Shown piece after piece: positions 47,540 to 59,692 of a DNA stretch of 64,000 nucleotides; within the stretch, counting starts at the first letter, position 1; each line of letters begins with the position of its first letter. This stretch comes from Ulva prolifera. Its lineage: Eukaryota > Chlorophyta > Ulvophyceae > Ulvales > Ulvaceae. Made by a program: the position numbers and the translations under genes. The notes below the pieces were generated by a model, which was given only the letters and a program-made list of their open reading frames with translations, did no database searches and was not told the DNA's origin. The stretch is taken from assembly GCA_023078555.1 (NCBI GenBank), contig CM041203.1:5478538-5542537 (forward strand). The letters are read 5' to 3'.

Positions 47540-48930
47540 CAGGTTGGACTGAGTTGTGAGTGCGGTTGTAGTGTTCGTGTGTGTGTGAGTGTGTGTTGAT
47601 GTTGATTCGGATGAGATTCGGTCTCAGTGTTTGTTTTCTCCCGTTCAATCTTTTGTGACTCTTTTTGTAAATATGAATCTGCGTCACAGGTAGTATTTAC
47701 AAAAAGGTTTGTCACAAAAGAGTGAACGGGATCGATCCCGTTCACGGAGAAGACAAACCCCAAAACCGAATCTCCTCCGAATCAACAGCAACACACACAT
47801 AGACACATAATTTCAGTGTTTGTTTTCTCCCGTTCACTCTTTTGTAATCCAGACACATGATCACACTACAACCGCACGCACACCTCAGTCCGGCAGGATC
47901 AAAGAGGTCACAGGCGGTCAGAAAATCGCTAATGGGGGCCATTCGCTGTAGACGACACTGTAATTACAAAAGAGTGAACGGGAGAAAACAAACACTGAAA
48001 CCGACGACACTGTAAGTAGCATCCAACTTGAAGGTGGGCTAAGCTTGCACAAGCGGCGCACCAGCACGCACGATGTGCATGTGCACGTATGCATGGGAGA
48101 GCTACAGGCATCTATAGTGCACGAGAGCAGGCGTGGATGACATAGTTGATTAGATGGCGTTTTTCTGAGTCTCACGATGCTCGCACAGGTCGTATGGGGC
48201 ACTGTGCGGGCCGGCATGGCGGGTTGACTGCCCCGAGAACAACCATTATCGCGCAGCCGGTGGCAGGTTCGCTGGCCAGATCCCGGATCCATGATAGCAA
48301 TATGGTGCTGGATTAGATTTCGAACGCCGTCGTGGACCTGGCGACTGTAGAGAGTCTGAAATGCCACCGGGCTGGTACGGAGTCTCGTACCAGCGAGAGT
48401 TTGTGGAGACATAAGGCAGTGGGTGATCTGTTGTCTGTAAAATTTTCAGAGATAAATCAGGCGATCTGTGTAGTTGGGGCTGATTGCGCTCTCAGTAGGC
48501 TTGGCTGCCACCTGGGGGTGCAGCACCGCACCCATACACCGCTCTGATCACGTCGACACCCCTGCCGCACGGGCCACAGCTGCGCAACAATCCTGTCCTT
48601 TGGGTGCAAACAGCACAGTTTGCTCTAGAGTCTATGGGGCTTGACTGCTATGCATGCCGCCAGGCAGTCTGCGGGTGGGCCTGATGATTCACAGAGTTGA
48701 ATGGCCCCATTAGCTTTTTCCTGACCGCAGGTAGTTATAAGCGGTTACAAAAGAGTGGACGGGAGAAAACAAACACTGAAACCGGTCACAGGTAGTGTTA
48801 CAAAAGAGTGAACGGGAGAAAACAAACACTGAAACCGAATCTCACCCGAATCAACTGCAACATACACTCACACACACACGAACACTACAACCGCACTCAC
48901 AACTCAGTCCGGCAGGATCGCGTCCTCCAG
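47540..48930. repeat. Cluster of R2 retroposon copies
   Basis: R2 copies at about 47540-47665, 47697-47790, 47811-47848, 47963-48002, 48742-48786 and 48800-48925, in both orientations. All share the end TTTTGTAA (or TTACAAAA on the other strand) and reach different distances into TCCCGTTCACTC, GTTTCAGTGTTTG, GATTCGGATGAG and GTGCGGTTGTAGTGTTC. The copies at 47540 and 48925 are long inverted partners. Around 47727-47740 a CGGGATCGATCCCG palindrome joins two halves. Confidence 0.8.
47951..48014 (-). mobile_element. 40-bp R2 insertion with 12-bp target-site duplication
   Basis: GACGACACTGTA at 47951-47962 and 48003-48014 flanks exactly 40 bases (47963-48002). Read on the minus strand the insert is GGTTTCAGTGTTTG, then TTTTCTCCCG, then TTCACTCTTTTGTAAT, the 3' end of R2. 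Confidence 0.8.
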
Positions 48931-50850
48931 GCCCGCATCATACCGCAACCCCTGCTCCCGAGAGATGACAAGCCCAGACTTCCGATAAGTATGAACGGAA
49001 CGCATTCAGCTACGAGAAAACGGGAGTACCGTTTACTCTTTGTAATCTCTTGTGATCAGTATTTGTTTTCTCCCGTTCACTCTGTTGTAAGTCTTTGTAA
49101 TCTTTTTTGATTCAGCACCCGATACCGATCCCGCTGGACTGAGGTGTGCCACAGTGGGCGCGGATGTAGTGTGACCGTGTGTACGTGCACGTGGCTGTTA
49201 ATTCGGATGAGGTCATGTTCTGGTGTTTGTCTTCTCCCGTTTACTCGTTTGCATACATCCATTCAGCACAGCACGAGCCTTGTCGCCGGGTATATAGGGT
49301 ATACCTCAGCTCAGCGAAAGCCACGCCCACGTCACACCCAGTTGGTGGAGATGAGTTCCACAGAAGATTGAACACGACCACATGTACTGTTCTGCGACAC
49401 GTCCACTTTCAGCCATCGAACCCATCGAACAGATATACACACGATCGTCTCGTAGATCTGTCGCGACCGGCGGCTGCTTGAGACTACGAGACGTCGACGC
49501 CGGCCGACCCGGCGTGGCCTCTAGGGCACTCGATCCATTGCACAGATTCAGAGCACCCATAAAAATGGGTTTGCGACCACCTGTGTACGAGAAACCACAG
49601 TATATATGGGTCGATGCAGCGTTCCGGTGAATACGGTATCACGAGTATATGTACAAAGATCTGTACAATTGCGCATACGAGAGGCATATCTACATCTTAC
49701 GCACACTTGTACGCACCTGCAACTGCTCCCCGCTAGTAAGAAGGTATGGCATCCTGTCATGTGATGTGAACCGTTACCCGTCGCTTGAATGTTGACTGTG
49801 TCCATGCCACGTGAGGCGGCCTGAGTGCTTGCAAACAACTTATCTCAGAGAGATATGTTGTGTTTTGCCACACAAAAGGGCACAGGTCTGTGCCCGATGC
49901 CTCTGCTGTTACATGCACCAGCGGTATCCAGACTCTGAACTTCAGAGGCTTCGTGGGGGCTGCATCCGGGGTTGGGGGTTTGGGGTTTGTCTTTGACATG
50001 GTTCCAGACTGGATCCAGATCGATGCTGCTTTGATAACGGACTCTCGGAATCATTTGCAAATGTGCTGTGCTTTTCTATGATCGGCTCAATGCTGGAGAT
50101 CGGCTCAGTGCTGGAGATTTCAGATTTGTTTTCATCTCTTCCATGAGTGGCTGAGCATGTGATGCGAATAGGAGTGCATATGCATGTGGCATGCATGCTG
50201 ACAATTTTCAGCCCCCAAGTCCTTCACATAATAGCCCTTCCTGGAATCATTCCATATCATATCACATCATGATGCTAGCAGTGATGCTCGCGATAGAGCG
50301 CAAGAAGGTGTCCCCCGTGCTGCCCGCGGAGCCGCCATTTGGGGCACACTTTCTTTGTGGCAATGTTAATACAATGGCCCGACCTGTTGTGATCGACCTG
50401 TACAACATGTTGTTATCAGAAAAGCTGCTTGGGATACCGATGCAGCATTCTCATTTGTGATGCCGCCCACACACAAACGCCAACTGCATTGTTAGTTGCT
50501 TGCTCAATTGAACCCAGAAACGTGTGTCTGTGCGCCAAGGGGACCCCAGCATGATGAGCGCTGCGCTGCGTGGCCATCATTTGTGTGTCCTCCAGCACTA
50601 CAACAGATGCACCACACTCTTGCCGTACTGCCCCTACGTACCCTGCTGCGATTAAAAATTAAATGTGAAAAACTGTAATGGTTCGCGCACTGCAACACTC
50701 TAACAAAGTTACCCTTTCATGCCGGAAGGGATTCGGTTTTGGTGTTTGTCTTCCCCCGTTCACTCTTGTGTAACACTATTTCATGCCATGCAGTGAGTTA
50801 ACTTTTACTTTGTTTATTTTTAGAAGCTGATCACGTTTCACGTGCAGGCC
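48931..50850. other. Spacer before the cysteine-rich protein gene
   Basis: Contains further R2 copies at about 49055-49095, 49135-49255 and 50728-50775. Short ORFs (49382-49630, 50269-50460) are open but unsupported. No gene called. Confidence 0.5.
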
Positions 50851-51999
50851 ATGCTCGGGGTTTGTGTGCCCACCAGGCTGGTGCTGCTGTTGCTGGCAGT
50901 GTCCACACTTGCGACCAGCACAAGCGTGCCGTGCGCGGATGGTGCGACCAGCGCCACGGTCGGCCAGCTTTGCGACGACAGCTGCCCGTGCGACGCGACC
51001 CGTGGCTCCGGCGCTGCAAGCAGGGAGACCTGGATGGAAGGGATGGAGATGTGGATGGCTCCGCCGGGCGACGTAGAATGCCGCAGCACCAACGCAGGCA
51101 TGCGGTGCCTCCCTGCCAGCGCGGAAACGGCTCGGGGCACATGTGGCAATCCTGGCCAGCCCTGCTGCCTTGGTGCACCATGTCAGCAGAATCCTAATTC
51201 AAAAGTCTCCTACACGTGCCAGGTGAGTGCTGCGATCATGCGAAGGTGTATTGACTGCAAGTCGTTGCGCCGGCACTGTCATGCCATCTACACTGCCATG
51301 TCAACGCAGTTCGACCGCACTGGCACCTGGGACAAATTTAAAGGAAGCGCATCTGGTGCTTTGATTGATATGTACGATGGTATGGCCAGTTACCTGCAGG
51401 CGCCGGCTTGCTCCACTCAGTGATGTATGCATTTGCGGCCGAGTTGTGAGACTAGAGACTTCAAATGCACTAGTGCACGTGCAAGGTGACGCGTAGCTGC
51501 TGCAATATGTCTGCCGTGCTCACAATAGTCCTGACTGTATGTAGCCAGCGCGGCAGTCCGTCATGACATGTGCCCTTTGCAGGATAATGGACAGGGCGGC
51601 GCACAGTGCTTGCCTTCGAAGGACGCATCAACAGCTTGCGTCCAAGTGGAGTCATTCATCGACGAGTTTGATGTCAGCTTCACATGCGTCGTGGTCCTTG
51701 GGATCCCTGATCTGCCTGCACCCGCCACGACTGAATCTGCCCTGGCAGAATGCGAAGGTTTGCGGCAAGAACTGGAGGCTACCGGCAGCATGCCAGATTG
51801 CCTTGCGAGCACGCCTGCCGATCAGCCTGTCTTCACAGTCACAAACTTCGCGGAGGGAGACACGATCATTGTATGTGCCTTGATTGCGTATCCTGAATGC
51901 CCCGCAGCATACACACAGAGACAGTTTCCTGTTTCTGGTGAAACGGTCGCCTTCAATGTGTGTGGATGTGCAGCTCCAACACCAATCGTCCCGACCTAA
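50851..51999 (+). CDS. Secreted cysteine-rich protein, unknown function
   Basis: Two exons, 50851-51222 and 51583-51999, joined in phase 0 by a GTGAGT...TTTGCAG intron; 262 residues. The N-terminus is a clear signal peptide (MLGVCVPTRLVLLLLAVSTL). The mature part has about 20 cysteines. The first exon contains CGNPGQPCCLGAPC, a GxPCC pattern seen in small disulphide-rich extracellular domains, continued across the intron by YTCQ and AQCLP. No transmembrane segment follows, so export or cell-wall location is likely. ATG 50851 follows a CGTGCAG that could be an acceptor, so an upstream non-coding exon is possible. No enzyme motif is seen; a lectin-like, adhesive or defence role would be guesswork. 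Confidence 0.75.
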
Positions 52000-54217
52000 G
52001 ATTGTATATCGGTCGCACCGGGAATGTGGTGTGGAATGTGGCCAGAACATGGCCGACTATGCAGCATCTATTATATTGAACCTCAGACAAAAGAGGTGGT
52101 GGAAGGCACACTGCCGGGCATGCGAAGGGGGGAGGGGATGGGAAGGGGGCCTAGCCGGAGTTGGTTTGTACTGACTAGCCTGAGTTGGTTTGTACGCAAC
52201 TAGCCTGAGTTGGTTTGTACTATGAAGCGGAGGTGCTGTCAAGCAACCATCTTCGTTTGCTGTGGATGAGTTGTTCTCCCGTTTTGTCTTTTGTAATATC
52301 TTCGTTTGTTGTGGAAATGTGACTCCCTCCTCTGGCCGCGTTCCGGGTCCAGCTCTGGCAGTTCTCGACACGAACCTTAGAAAGTGATTGTTTTTGTTTG
52401 GCGGTCAAACACTGCCGTACCGTGCCGCAGCGACTTCCGCCTCGGGTGCTAGAGGCAGCACCCTCCTACCTCTGGAACTCGGAGCAGCCGCGCGCCAACC
52501 TGCTGGCCGGCCCGGCATCTGCCGCACGTGCCTATCACAGTGTATGAATGGTAATACTTTAATTGTCAAAATTTCTGTCCTCGGTGGCGGGCCCAGGCAC
52601 CTGTTACTGGCCCCTCACTTTCTGCGAGGGGCTAAGGTGCGGTGCACCGCACCGCAACAACTTGTTCCATTGAATTGTACCAGGCGAATCGTGCTATATT
52701 TGCGGCTCGTGCGTCAGTGTTACTGTGAACTCTGCATATCAGCCTGGAAAGGGAGGTTCAACGTGGTCTGTGTGCTGTGGTGGCTTCTGGCGGCCTGGGC
52801 CGTGGTGCTGTCAGGGTGGAAGCTCGTATTCTGGGCAGCGGACGGAACGATACTCGTCCTTTGGCCATGGGGAGCCGAGGTGAGACAATGCCTCACGCAT
52901 CAAACGCATGCCATATGGACCGCAGGGCATTGAAGATGGCATACACAGTACTATTACAGTGCGGTGGCCATGTGCTGAAGTGGACGTTGCGGCCGCAGCG
53001 GCCGCAGCAACGGCAGCAGCACATGCGGCATGCTGACACTCACATCAGATGAAAGGCACTCTAAGCCCCTGCACTCAAAGCCCCCGCTCTTTCACGTGTG
53101 CAGCAAGAAATAACACAGAAACTCGGTACGGGCGCAGGTCAGAGTGGAGGAGGGCAGGGGCGGAGGACATACGACGTCAGTGGTGCAACACTTCGCACGG
53201 CGCCTTGTGCTATGAGCACAATTGTGCTAATTGTGTTAACGAGCCAGGGTGCAGCTGCAATTCTAAACCGGACGTGATACAGCTGCAGCAGCTAAGCGAT
53301 GAAGGGTTGGACTTAGGACCGGCTGCAAGATGGTGGGGTGGTGACGGGTGATCTGAATTGTTACAAGACAGTAGATGGGTGCAGGGGAACACAGGCAAGG
53401 ATGTCTTCTGAACCAGCTTCCGCACAGATTCATTGCAAAGCTTCCGCACAGAAAGCCACGCCGTGGGAGGCATCTGTGGTTCAATTTAAATGCTTCGGCT
53501 ACAGCTGATACATGATGGCGTAGATGCCATACTCTCAGCACTTTTGCGTCCGTGGGCATCAAACACGGTGCATGATCGCGAGGCCGTATCATTTTGTCAC
53601 AGAACAGTGAACGGGCATTGAGACACACAGCAACACCTTCCGACTCTTCCGACGGTACCATTGCAGGAGTGTACCATTGTAGCAGGCGTCTGTGGGTCAA
53701 AGGCTACATGTGATGGAATGGGTAAATGATTTCGTAGATGCCAGAGTCTCAGCATGAGTTGGTGTCAGTGGGAATTAAACACGATGCACACACGGCAACA
53801 CCATTGTCGTATACAGTGCCATCGATGTGGCCGCACAGCATCCTGAGTACATATTGGAGTTATTAAATAAACTAATTAATTACATATTGATATATTTTTA
53901 TATGCATTGTATATATTGAACTGAAGGATGGTGGCATGCATACAAGTAGGGGATGCTGGGCGGAGGGGATGCAGCCTGATTTCAAACGCGAAGTCACAGG
54001 TGTAGATGCCCGATTGCACACAGTCTGGAGTACATGTTCTTAACACGAATGGAATCCAGGCTCTGCGCCATGCACTGGCTGCTGTCACATGCATGCAGCT
54101 GACTCGAAGTCTAGAAAGCAGCTACTTTGGCAGCAACCTGCACCCGGCCGGATCCGCGGTGCTAGCAGCATGTGCATATCTAGACCTTGGGGTCAATTTG
54201 TTAACAGCCCAATTGGC

Positions 54218-54330
54218 CCGGGCACATCTACACCTTCAGACCGTACAAGGTGTTAAACTTTACCAACGTTTGACCTTTATCAGTAATAAAGGTCAATTGT
54301 TGGCCCAGGCACATCTACACCTTCAAGTTG
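54218..54330 (+). repeat. Short duplication enclosing a hairpin
   Basis: GGCACATCTACACCTTCA occurs twice about 87 bases apart. Between the copies GACCTTTAT-CAGTA-ATAAAGGTC forms a hairpin that extends imperfectly to CCAAC and GTTGG. Confidence 0.7.
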
Positions 54331-54869
54331 TTGTGCCGGTCCGTCAGTCCGCACGTGTATACAAGGGTCGCAGCAGAGTGATTGGGGATGGGTGTCAGCG
54401 CACTAGGAGAATGGCCATTGCGATGCGAGACGGATCCGGGTGTCGTCCGACAGATTCGGATAGTCCGTTGACTCTCCGTCACTTCTCGACAGCGTTCCGA
54501 TGTCACCGGATCCGAGGTGCTTGGACTTTGGCGCCGTATTATCCGTTGACACGCCCATTATCTGCCGGACCGTGCTCGTATACATTGCATCTGCTGGTCA
54601 GTGCAGGCGATGTTGTCATGCTACGAGGCCACGTTGGACCACGCTATTGCGCACAGTGGATGGGCAGATAAAATATTACTACGATTCGTTTTGCATCTTA
54701 GATGGCTAGTACCAACGACGGTGCTACAGCATGTTCGAGTTGGACGGCATGAACCAGACTTTGGGCAGGTGACGTTGTGGCCAGAACTTGGAGGCGGCGG
54801 GCACTGTATTCTTGGATGTTTTATTTGACTAGGACGAGTAGTCTGCAGTTTTGGCGCGGCAGCAGGTAA

Positions 54870-55165
54870 AACAGTGTTATGCGAGGGTCGTCGCGCTGCG
54901 AATGCCATGCGAGTGGTGCTGAGGAGGTTCCAATCTTTTTCCAATAACGCATGCATGCGCTGGTCCAGAGTGGCCATTCGCCGAATGGCCACTCTGGTGG
55001 AATGACGTCATCCGGTCCGTGACGCAGTGTTGTGCGAGGGTCGTCGCGCTGCGAATGCCATGCCAGTGATGATGGGGAGATTGTACTTTTGCGCGAGTCA
55101 ACGCATGCATGCGCTGGTCCAGAGTGGCCATTCCGCGAATGGCCACTCTGGTGTAATGACGTCAG
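54870..55165 (+). repeat. Two tandem units of about 150 bp with CCAGAGTGG palindromes
   Basis: Each unit has GCGAGGGTCGTCGCGCTGCG, ACGCATGCATGCGCTGGT, then a palindrome and AATGACGTCA. The palindromes are 54965-54997 (16-base arms CCAGAGTGGCCATTCG, one-base centre) and 55119-55151 (15-base arms, three-base centre). Confidence 0.93.
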
Positions 55166-55414
55166 CCACCCATCCGAGAGAGCACGATGCAGCTGCTTTG
55201 GTGCCCTCGAACCTGACTCTTGCAGAAGGACAGGATAGATCTATCTAGAGCCTGTTGAGGCAGGATTGTATTGATCGCGTGCGTTCTTAGCAGACCTGGT
55301 GTTGCAGTTTGAGGCAGTCGGAAGGACGTTGAGTTTAAACGCATCTCTGCGCAGCTTGTGTGTAGTTACCGCTGTTGCGAAAAAGCGTTTGATCTCCTAC
55401 TGTGGCCTTTAGTC

Positions 55415-58400
55415 ATGGATCCGCGCCATTCTGCAGCTGTGGCAGGCCTGCCAAGTACCCAACATGGTGTGACTTCCGCGCGCAGCGCAGACTTACTGGT
55501 CGGCCGCATGCGCACTAGGAGAATCCCAGTAGTGGGATCGTTTATTACTAGAGACGGGCGTTTTACGGACCGTGCCCGCGTCGGTGGCTCAAGTGGTCCA
55601 GCATCCGGGCCTGGGGTTGAGGTGTGGTGGGGCCTGGGGTTGGTCTTGCGGGACGCCGTGGTCGTCAGTCGGGACCAGGAGCTGGGTACGGCCAAGGAGG
55701 TGATCATTACAGCCTGTCTCCTGTTCGCCGGCTGGCTCCACGAGCAGACTCTGCTCGTGTCCTCGTGGGAGGGACATGGGAAGACCCCAGTTGGGTGTAC
55801 GGAGCCCCGGAGGTGGAAGCCGATGAAGGGAACGACGGAGGTGTGTGCCTGTTGGGCAGGTGGTCGGTATCACATGTTCATGACCTGCACCCTCGCTCTG
55901 CTGCGACCGCCTGTTTGACTGACACCGCCTGTTTGACTGACGAGGGGCCCAGCCGACGTGCGGAGTGGGTGAGGAGTTAGTGCCACCACCTGTGCAGGTT
56001 AGGGTGACCGGCCAGGTAACCGATTCAGGCGTCCGGACAACAGCAATCACCGAGGCAAGAGATCCGGAGCTGGCCCAGCGCTTTGAGATTCCACATGCCA
56101 ACGTGGGGGAGAAGCGCAAAGGCCCGGACCCCCCGCCTCCTGACGGTGTGCTCACGTTCCATCTGCGGCAGTCAGTCCCTTTTGCACCCCGCGTGCGCGC
56201 CAACACCACCGCGTTTGTACATATTTGAAGTACATGTAGTTCATTGGCGTGTCCCAGAGGTCCCGGGTAAGGCACTTAATCGGAGTCGTCGGTGCAGTTT
56301 TCTGGTGCTCAACACCCCGACACATTGTGTGGGCATGGGCTTCGTACGTCTCCGGCCTGTCCCCACATGCCACAAAACTGTGGACCGCCGGGAAGCAGAG
56401 TGCCGCGGAGGGGGGGGGCGAGGCAGGCCGGAGCAGGGAGAGACCCACCTCCAACCTTCCAGAGGGACTCAACCCTCTGGTAGGGTGGGTCCTGTATGAA
56501 AACGCACACTGCAGCCGTTTCCGCAGCCTGAATGAAAAGCTGCTCCAGCCGGCCGATTCGGTAGCCCGGCACATTGGGGACCGGTGTCACGCAATGCTGG
56601 CCAACACAAATGGGGTCCCTGCCACCCCGGTGTACCAGCTGACCTCGGGCGCTCCGGTCTTAGCGGACATGGACGCCTTCCACTCTGACCTCATCCACGC
56701 GCTCGTGCGCTCCTGCGACTTTACACTTTTGCGGTGTTGTTTGGCTGCATTGCATGTATGCGTGCGGGTTGTTGTACGCAGGGCACTGCCTTCACTCGCG
56801 CATGCATGGTAGTGGCTGTGGTGTCCCCGTTACGAGTGATACCTCGGTCCCACCCTGTCACAGGGCTTCGCTCGAGTTGTCCAGCAGACCTCCTTGTGTG
56901 CAGGATATGAAATGCCTCGGCGACTTTGTCTCCGCCGTTTCCACTCTAACACCCTGGGTGTTGGCTTATGCGGCGGAGCACCCGCTGTTCGATAGGTCAG
57001 GGGTGCGATGCGCCAAGGTTCTGTAAGTGTCAGCTGGACCTGCGTGACTTCGTTATGCTATGGCTTCCACCAGTTTGTCCATCCCCCCGGGCTGGTTACC
57101 ATCTTGTGCCATCCGTGCAGGGAGACCGAGTTGCCCGAGCCCTCCGCCCCAAGTGGAGCTCTGTCCACAACTTCTACTCCCACATGATGGGAGCATGTGT
57201 AGGGCTGCGGCGAACCACCGAGGACCTGGCGGCATTCGCCGAAAGTGGTGTCCACCTGTTCATGCATGCCTACCGGCGCCTCGTCGCTGCGGCAGTGACC
57301 GGCCACCCTGGGGCGCCTGTCCTGGAAAAGCGGTGCCAAGAGGACATTCCAGCGATGGAGCCCACCCTCCTGGATCCTGCCTTTGCCGCCATCCTGGTGT
57401 GCGTGGTGAATACCAGCTGTGCGCAGTCTCCTTTTCTTTTGCCATTGTGCCTTTGCACTGTACAGTGCTGCCTTGTAGTAGCCCCTCGTGTGGGGCAAGC
57501 CAATAATGAGCAGGCGTTGCGGACACCTGAAGCACACGGCGCGTGCAGCCTTGGTGAAGTCGGGGTACGGTCTTCCCGTCAAGAAGTTGGTGGACGAGCT
57601 GCTGCCCTTGTGCCCTTCCCACACGCTGTGGCACTGGGCGCTCCGGAGCTGGCGGCACCTGAGTGTGGCACATAAAGTCTCCGCGGGGAGCAGTTCGGGC
57701 AGGCCGGTCTCCACGACCGCCGTTCGCCTAAGGCCAGGGGCATTCCCTGAGATCAAGGACTGGGGATACGCCGGCGCTGTGGAACTGGCAAAGCTGTCAA
57801 TCGCCAAAGGAATGCAGAGTCCAAGCTGCTACAAGTGCGCACACCCCGTAAGCCGTGTGTTTCTGTGCCAGCGGGTCTCTGCTTACTAAATTGCTGTGTC
57901 TATTGCCTGTACCATGTGTCCCAACTTGTTATGAAATACCCTGTGGCCACTTCAGTGTATCTTTCTTTGGGTGCAAATCTGGTACTTGTGCAGTGCCGAG
58001 CTCGTCCACATACCCGCGGGCATCCTCGCCGCTCCCCCGGAGGACAGCCGCCACCCCCCTGTCATACCACCAAGTGCGGGCACGGGGGGGGTCGGCGTCG
58101 GGCGCAGTGCAGCAGAGAAGGCTGCTGCTGACAAGCGCGATCGTGTAGCCGGTGGGAAGTCTGGAGTGGGGAGGGTTACCGGCGCGGGACGCACCGGTGC
58201 ACGCGGTAAGGCTTTGTTGCTGCGCAAACTGGGCGCCCGGAAAGCCGAAAAGGGAGCCACGGCTGCCAGTGCCCCCACGGACAGCGACAGCGACACAGAG
58301 GAGTCCGTTGGGCGGGGGGGGACCCCGGGCCGTCCAACCGGGGTGTCAGCGGCTCCTAAGCCGCTCGGCAGCGCTGACGCAGTTGTGTCCGGGCAGGGAG

Positions 58401-59407
58401 GACCAGACCCGCAGCCGAGGGGGGGCGGGGGGTCAGCGGCTCCTAAGCCGCTCGGTAGCGCTGACGCAGTTGTGTCCGGGCAGGGAGGACCAGCTCCGCA
58501 GCCGAGGGAGGGTGGGGGGGGTGAGGATGGCCTGGTGCCTGATCCAGCAGAACCCGGAGAGTTGCAGTCCACAGTGGCAGCAGCCGGCGGGCCGCCTGAG
58601 TCGCTGGCTCCTGTCAAGCCGCCGGGCCTTGTAGCGCCGTCTGCTGTACCTGCAGCACTTCCGTTGGATGGGGCATGTGCCCCAGACGACCTGGGATGGG
58701 GTCTCAGGATGCCGGTCCGCCCGAGCGAGGTGAGTGCCGTGCCTACTGCTGCACAGCCGGGTGGGGCCCCAAGCCGAGTTGCATCGACAGGGCCGGGTCT
58801 GGCCAACCCATCTTCCCCTCAGGCGGGCCCTGGTGACTTCCCCTACCCCGTGCAAGCGGCGGGGGTGACACTCGGACCGGCTGCATTAGGGGCAAGGGAA
58901 GCTGTCGGTGGCCATGGCGATGGTGTTGATGCTGCTGGTGCCATCACCGACTATGCATCAGCCATCGCCTTCGCTGTTCGTCTTACAGATGATGCGTCGG
59001 ACGGTCTTTCCGGTCTGGGCCTTGAAGGTGATTCGGATGATGATCAGGCGGGTGAGGAATTCACACCTGGGCCCCCGCCATCCCAGGGCATCCACCTGCA
59101 GGATGACGAGGGCAGCCTGCAGGTGACTGTGGACCAGTGTCCCGCAGCGCAGCAAACCCACCTGCGGGTGGACGCCTACTTAGACATCTCGCAGGCACAT
59201 GGAATAGGGCGCCCTGCTCAACTGCGGCTCATCGTGGTAGCCTGCCAAATCATGATGTTGAGTAATCCCAGGCTGCAGTGGGATTCGAATGCGCTGACTG
59301 CCAGCCTGCGGTCGGTGATTCATCTGTATGGGCTTCTGCCTGACGATGCCACTGTCAGTGAGATCATCCAGCTTTTCCAACTAGTATGCTCCGTCATTTT
59401 CTATTAA
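55415..59407 (+). CDS. Unrecognised multi-exon gene with long disordered region
   Basis: Coding segments on one strand with plausible splice sites: about 55415-55860; from 55998; about 56300-56753; about 56905-56995; 57121-57400; about 57490-57834; and 57994-59407. The last junction (CAA|GTGCGC to GCAG|TGCCG) keeps phase. Middle exons look helical and globular (HNFYSHMMGACVGLRR, AFHSDLIHALVR). The last exon has a Gly/Pro/Ala-rich disordered stretch of about 300 residues, with SDSDTEES and DSDDDQ acidic patches and an imperfect AAPKPLGSADAVVSGQGG repeat, then a helical end (RLIVVACQIMML). I recognise no domain. Some exon limits are tentative. It converges on the Ulp1-like gene and shares its style of disordered linkers, so both could belong to one large mobile element; this is inference. 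Confidence 0.5.
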
Positions 59408-59675
59408 CTTGCCCTGTACGTGACAGCTGTTTGCCCTAGCCCCCCACTGTTGCAATTGCTCCCCCAACCCATAACCTGTACCGCCGCTCCGCCCTGCCCC
59501 CGCCTTGTCCTCTATCGGTAGTTGCTACGGCGTGACACGCTTCTCCAAGTGCAGGGACGCCAGACTACCTAGGGGAGGACTGTAAGGGAGTGCCCGGCGG
59601 TCGACGACGCACTACAGGGGGTATGTGGGCATGCGGCAGGGTTCCGTGACTGGGTTCGGGGAGCGGTGTTGGGGC

Positions 59676-59692
59676 GGGGGGGGGGGGGGGGG
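59676..59692 (+). repeat. Poly-G tract (17 G)
   Basis: Seventeen G after GGGGC; part of a longer G-rich stretch. Confidence 0.95.

Larger units (their letters stand above)
52000..55414. other. Spacer between the cysteine-rich gene and the 55 kb gene
   Basis: Holds GAGTTGGTTTGTAC direct repeats (52155-52220), an R2 trace near 52272-52300, a threefold CGGCCGCAGC run near 52992, a duplicated segment with a hairpin (54218-54330), and two tandem palindrome units (54870-55165). ORFs of 181 and 221 residues (52388-52933, 54006-54671) are open but have no recognisable domain. Confidence 0.5.

Noticed and set aside
46961-47763. Pro/Arg-rich ORFs of 110-188 codons
   Set aside because: Extreme C-rich composition and CCCACAC repeats explain them; no conserved motif.
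52388-52933. 181-codon ORF with a hydrophobic Trp-rich stretch
   Set aside because: The frame opens at a TTG rather than an ATG, and no splice or domain evidence supports it.
54006-54671. 221-codon ORF
   Set aside because: Contains a duplicated segment with a hairpin and no recognisable domain; a coding role is not supported, though not excluded.
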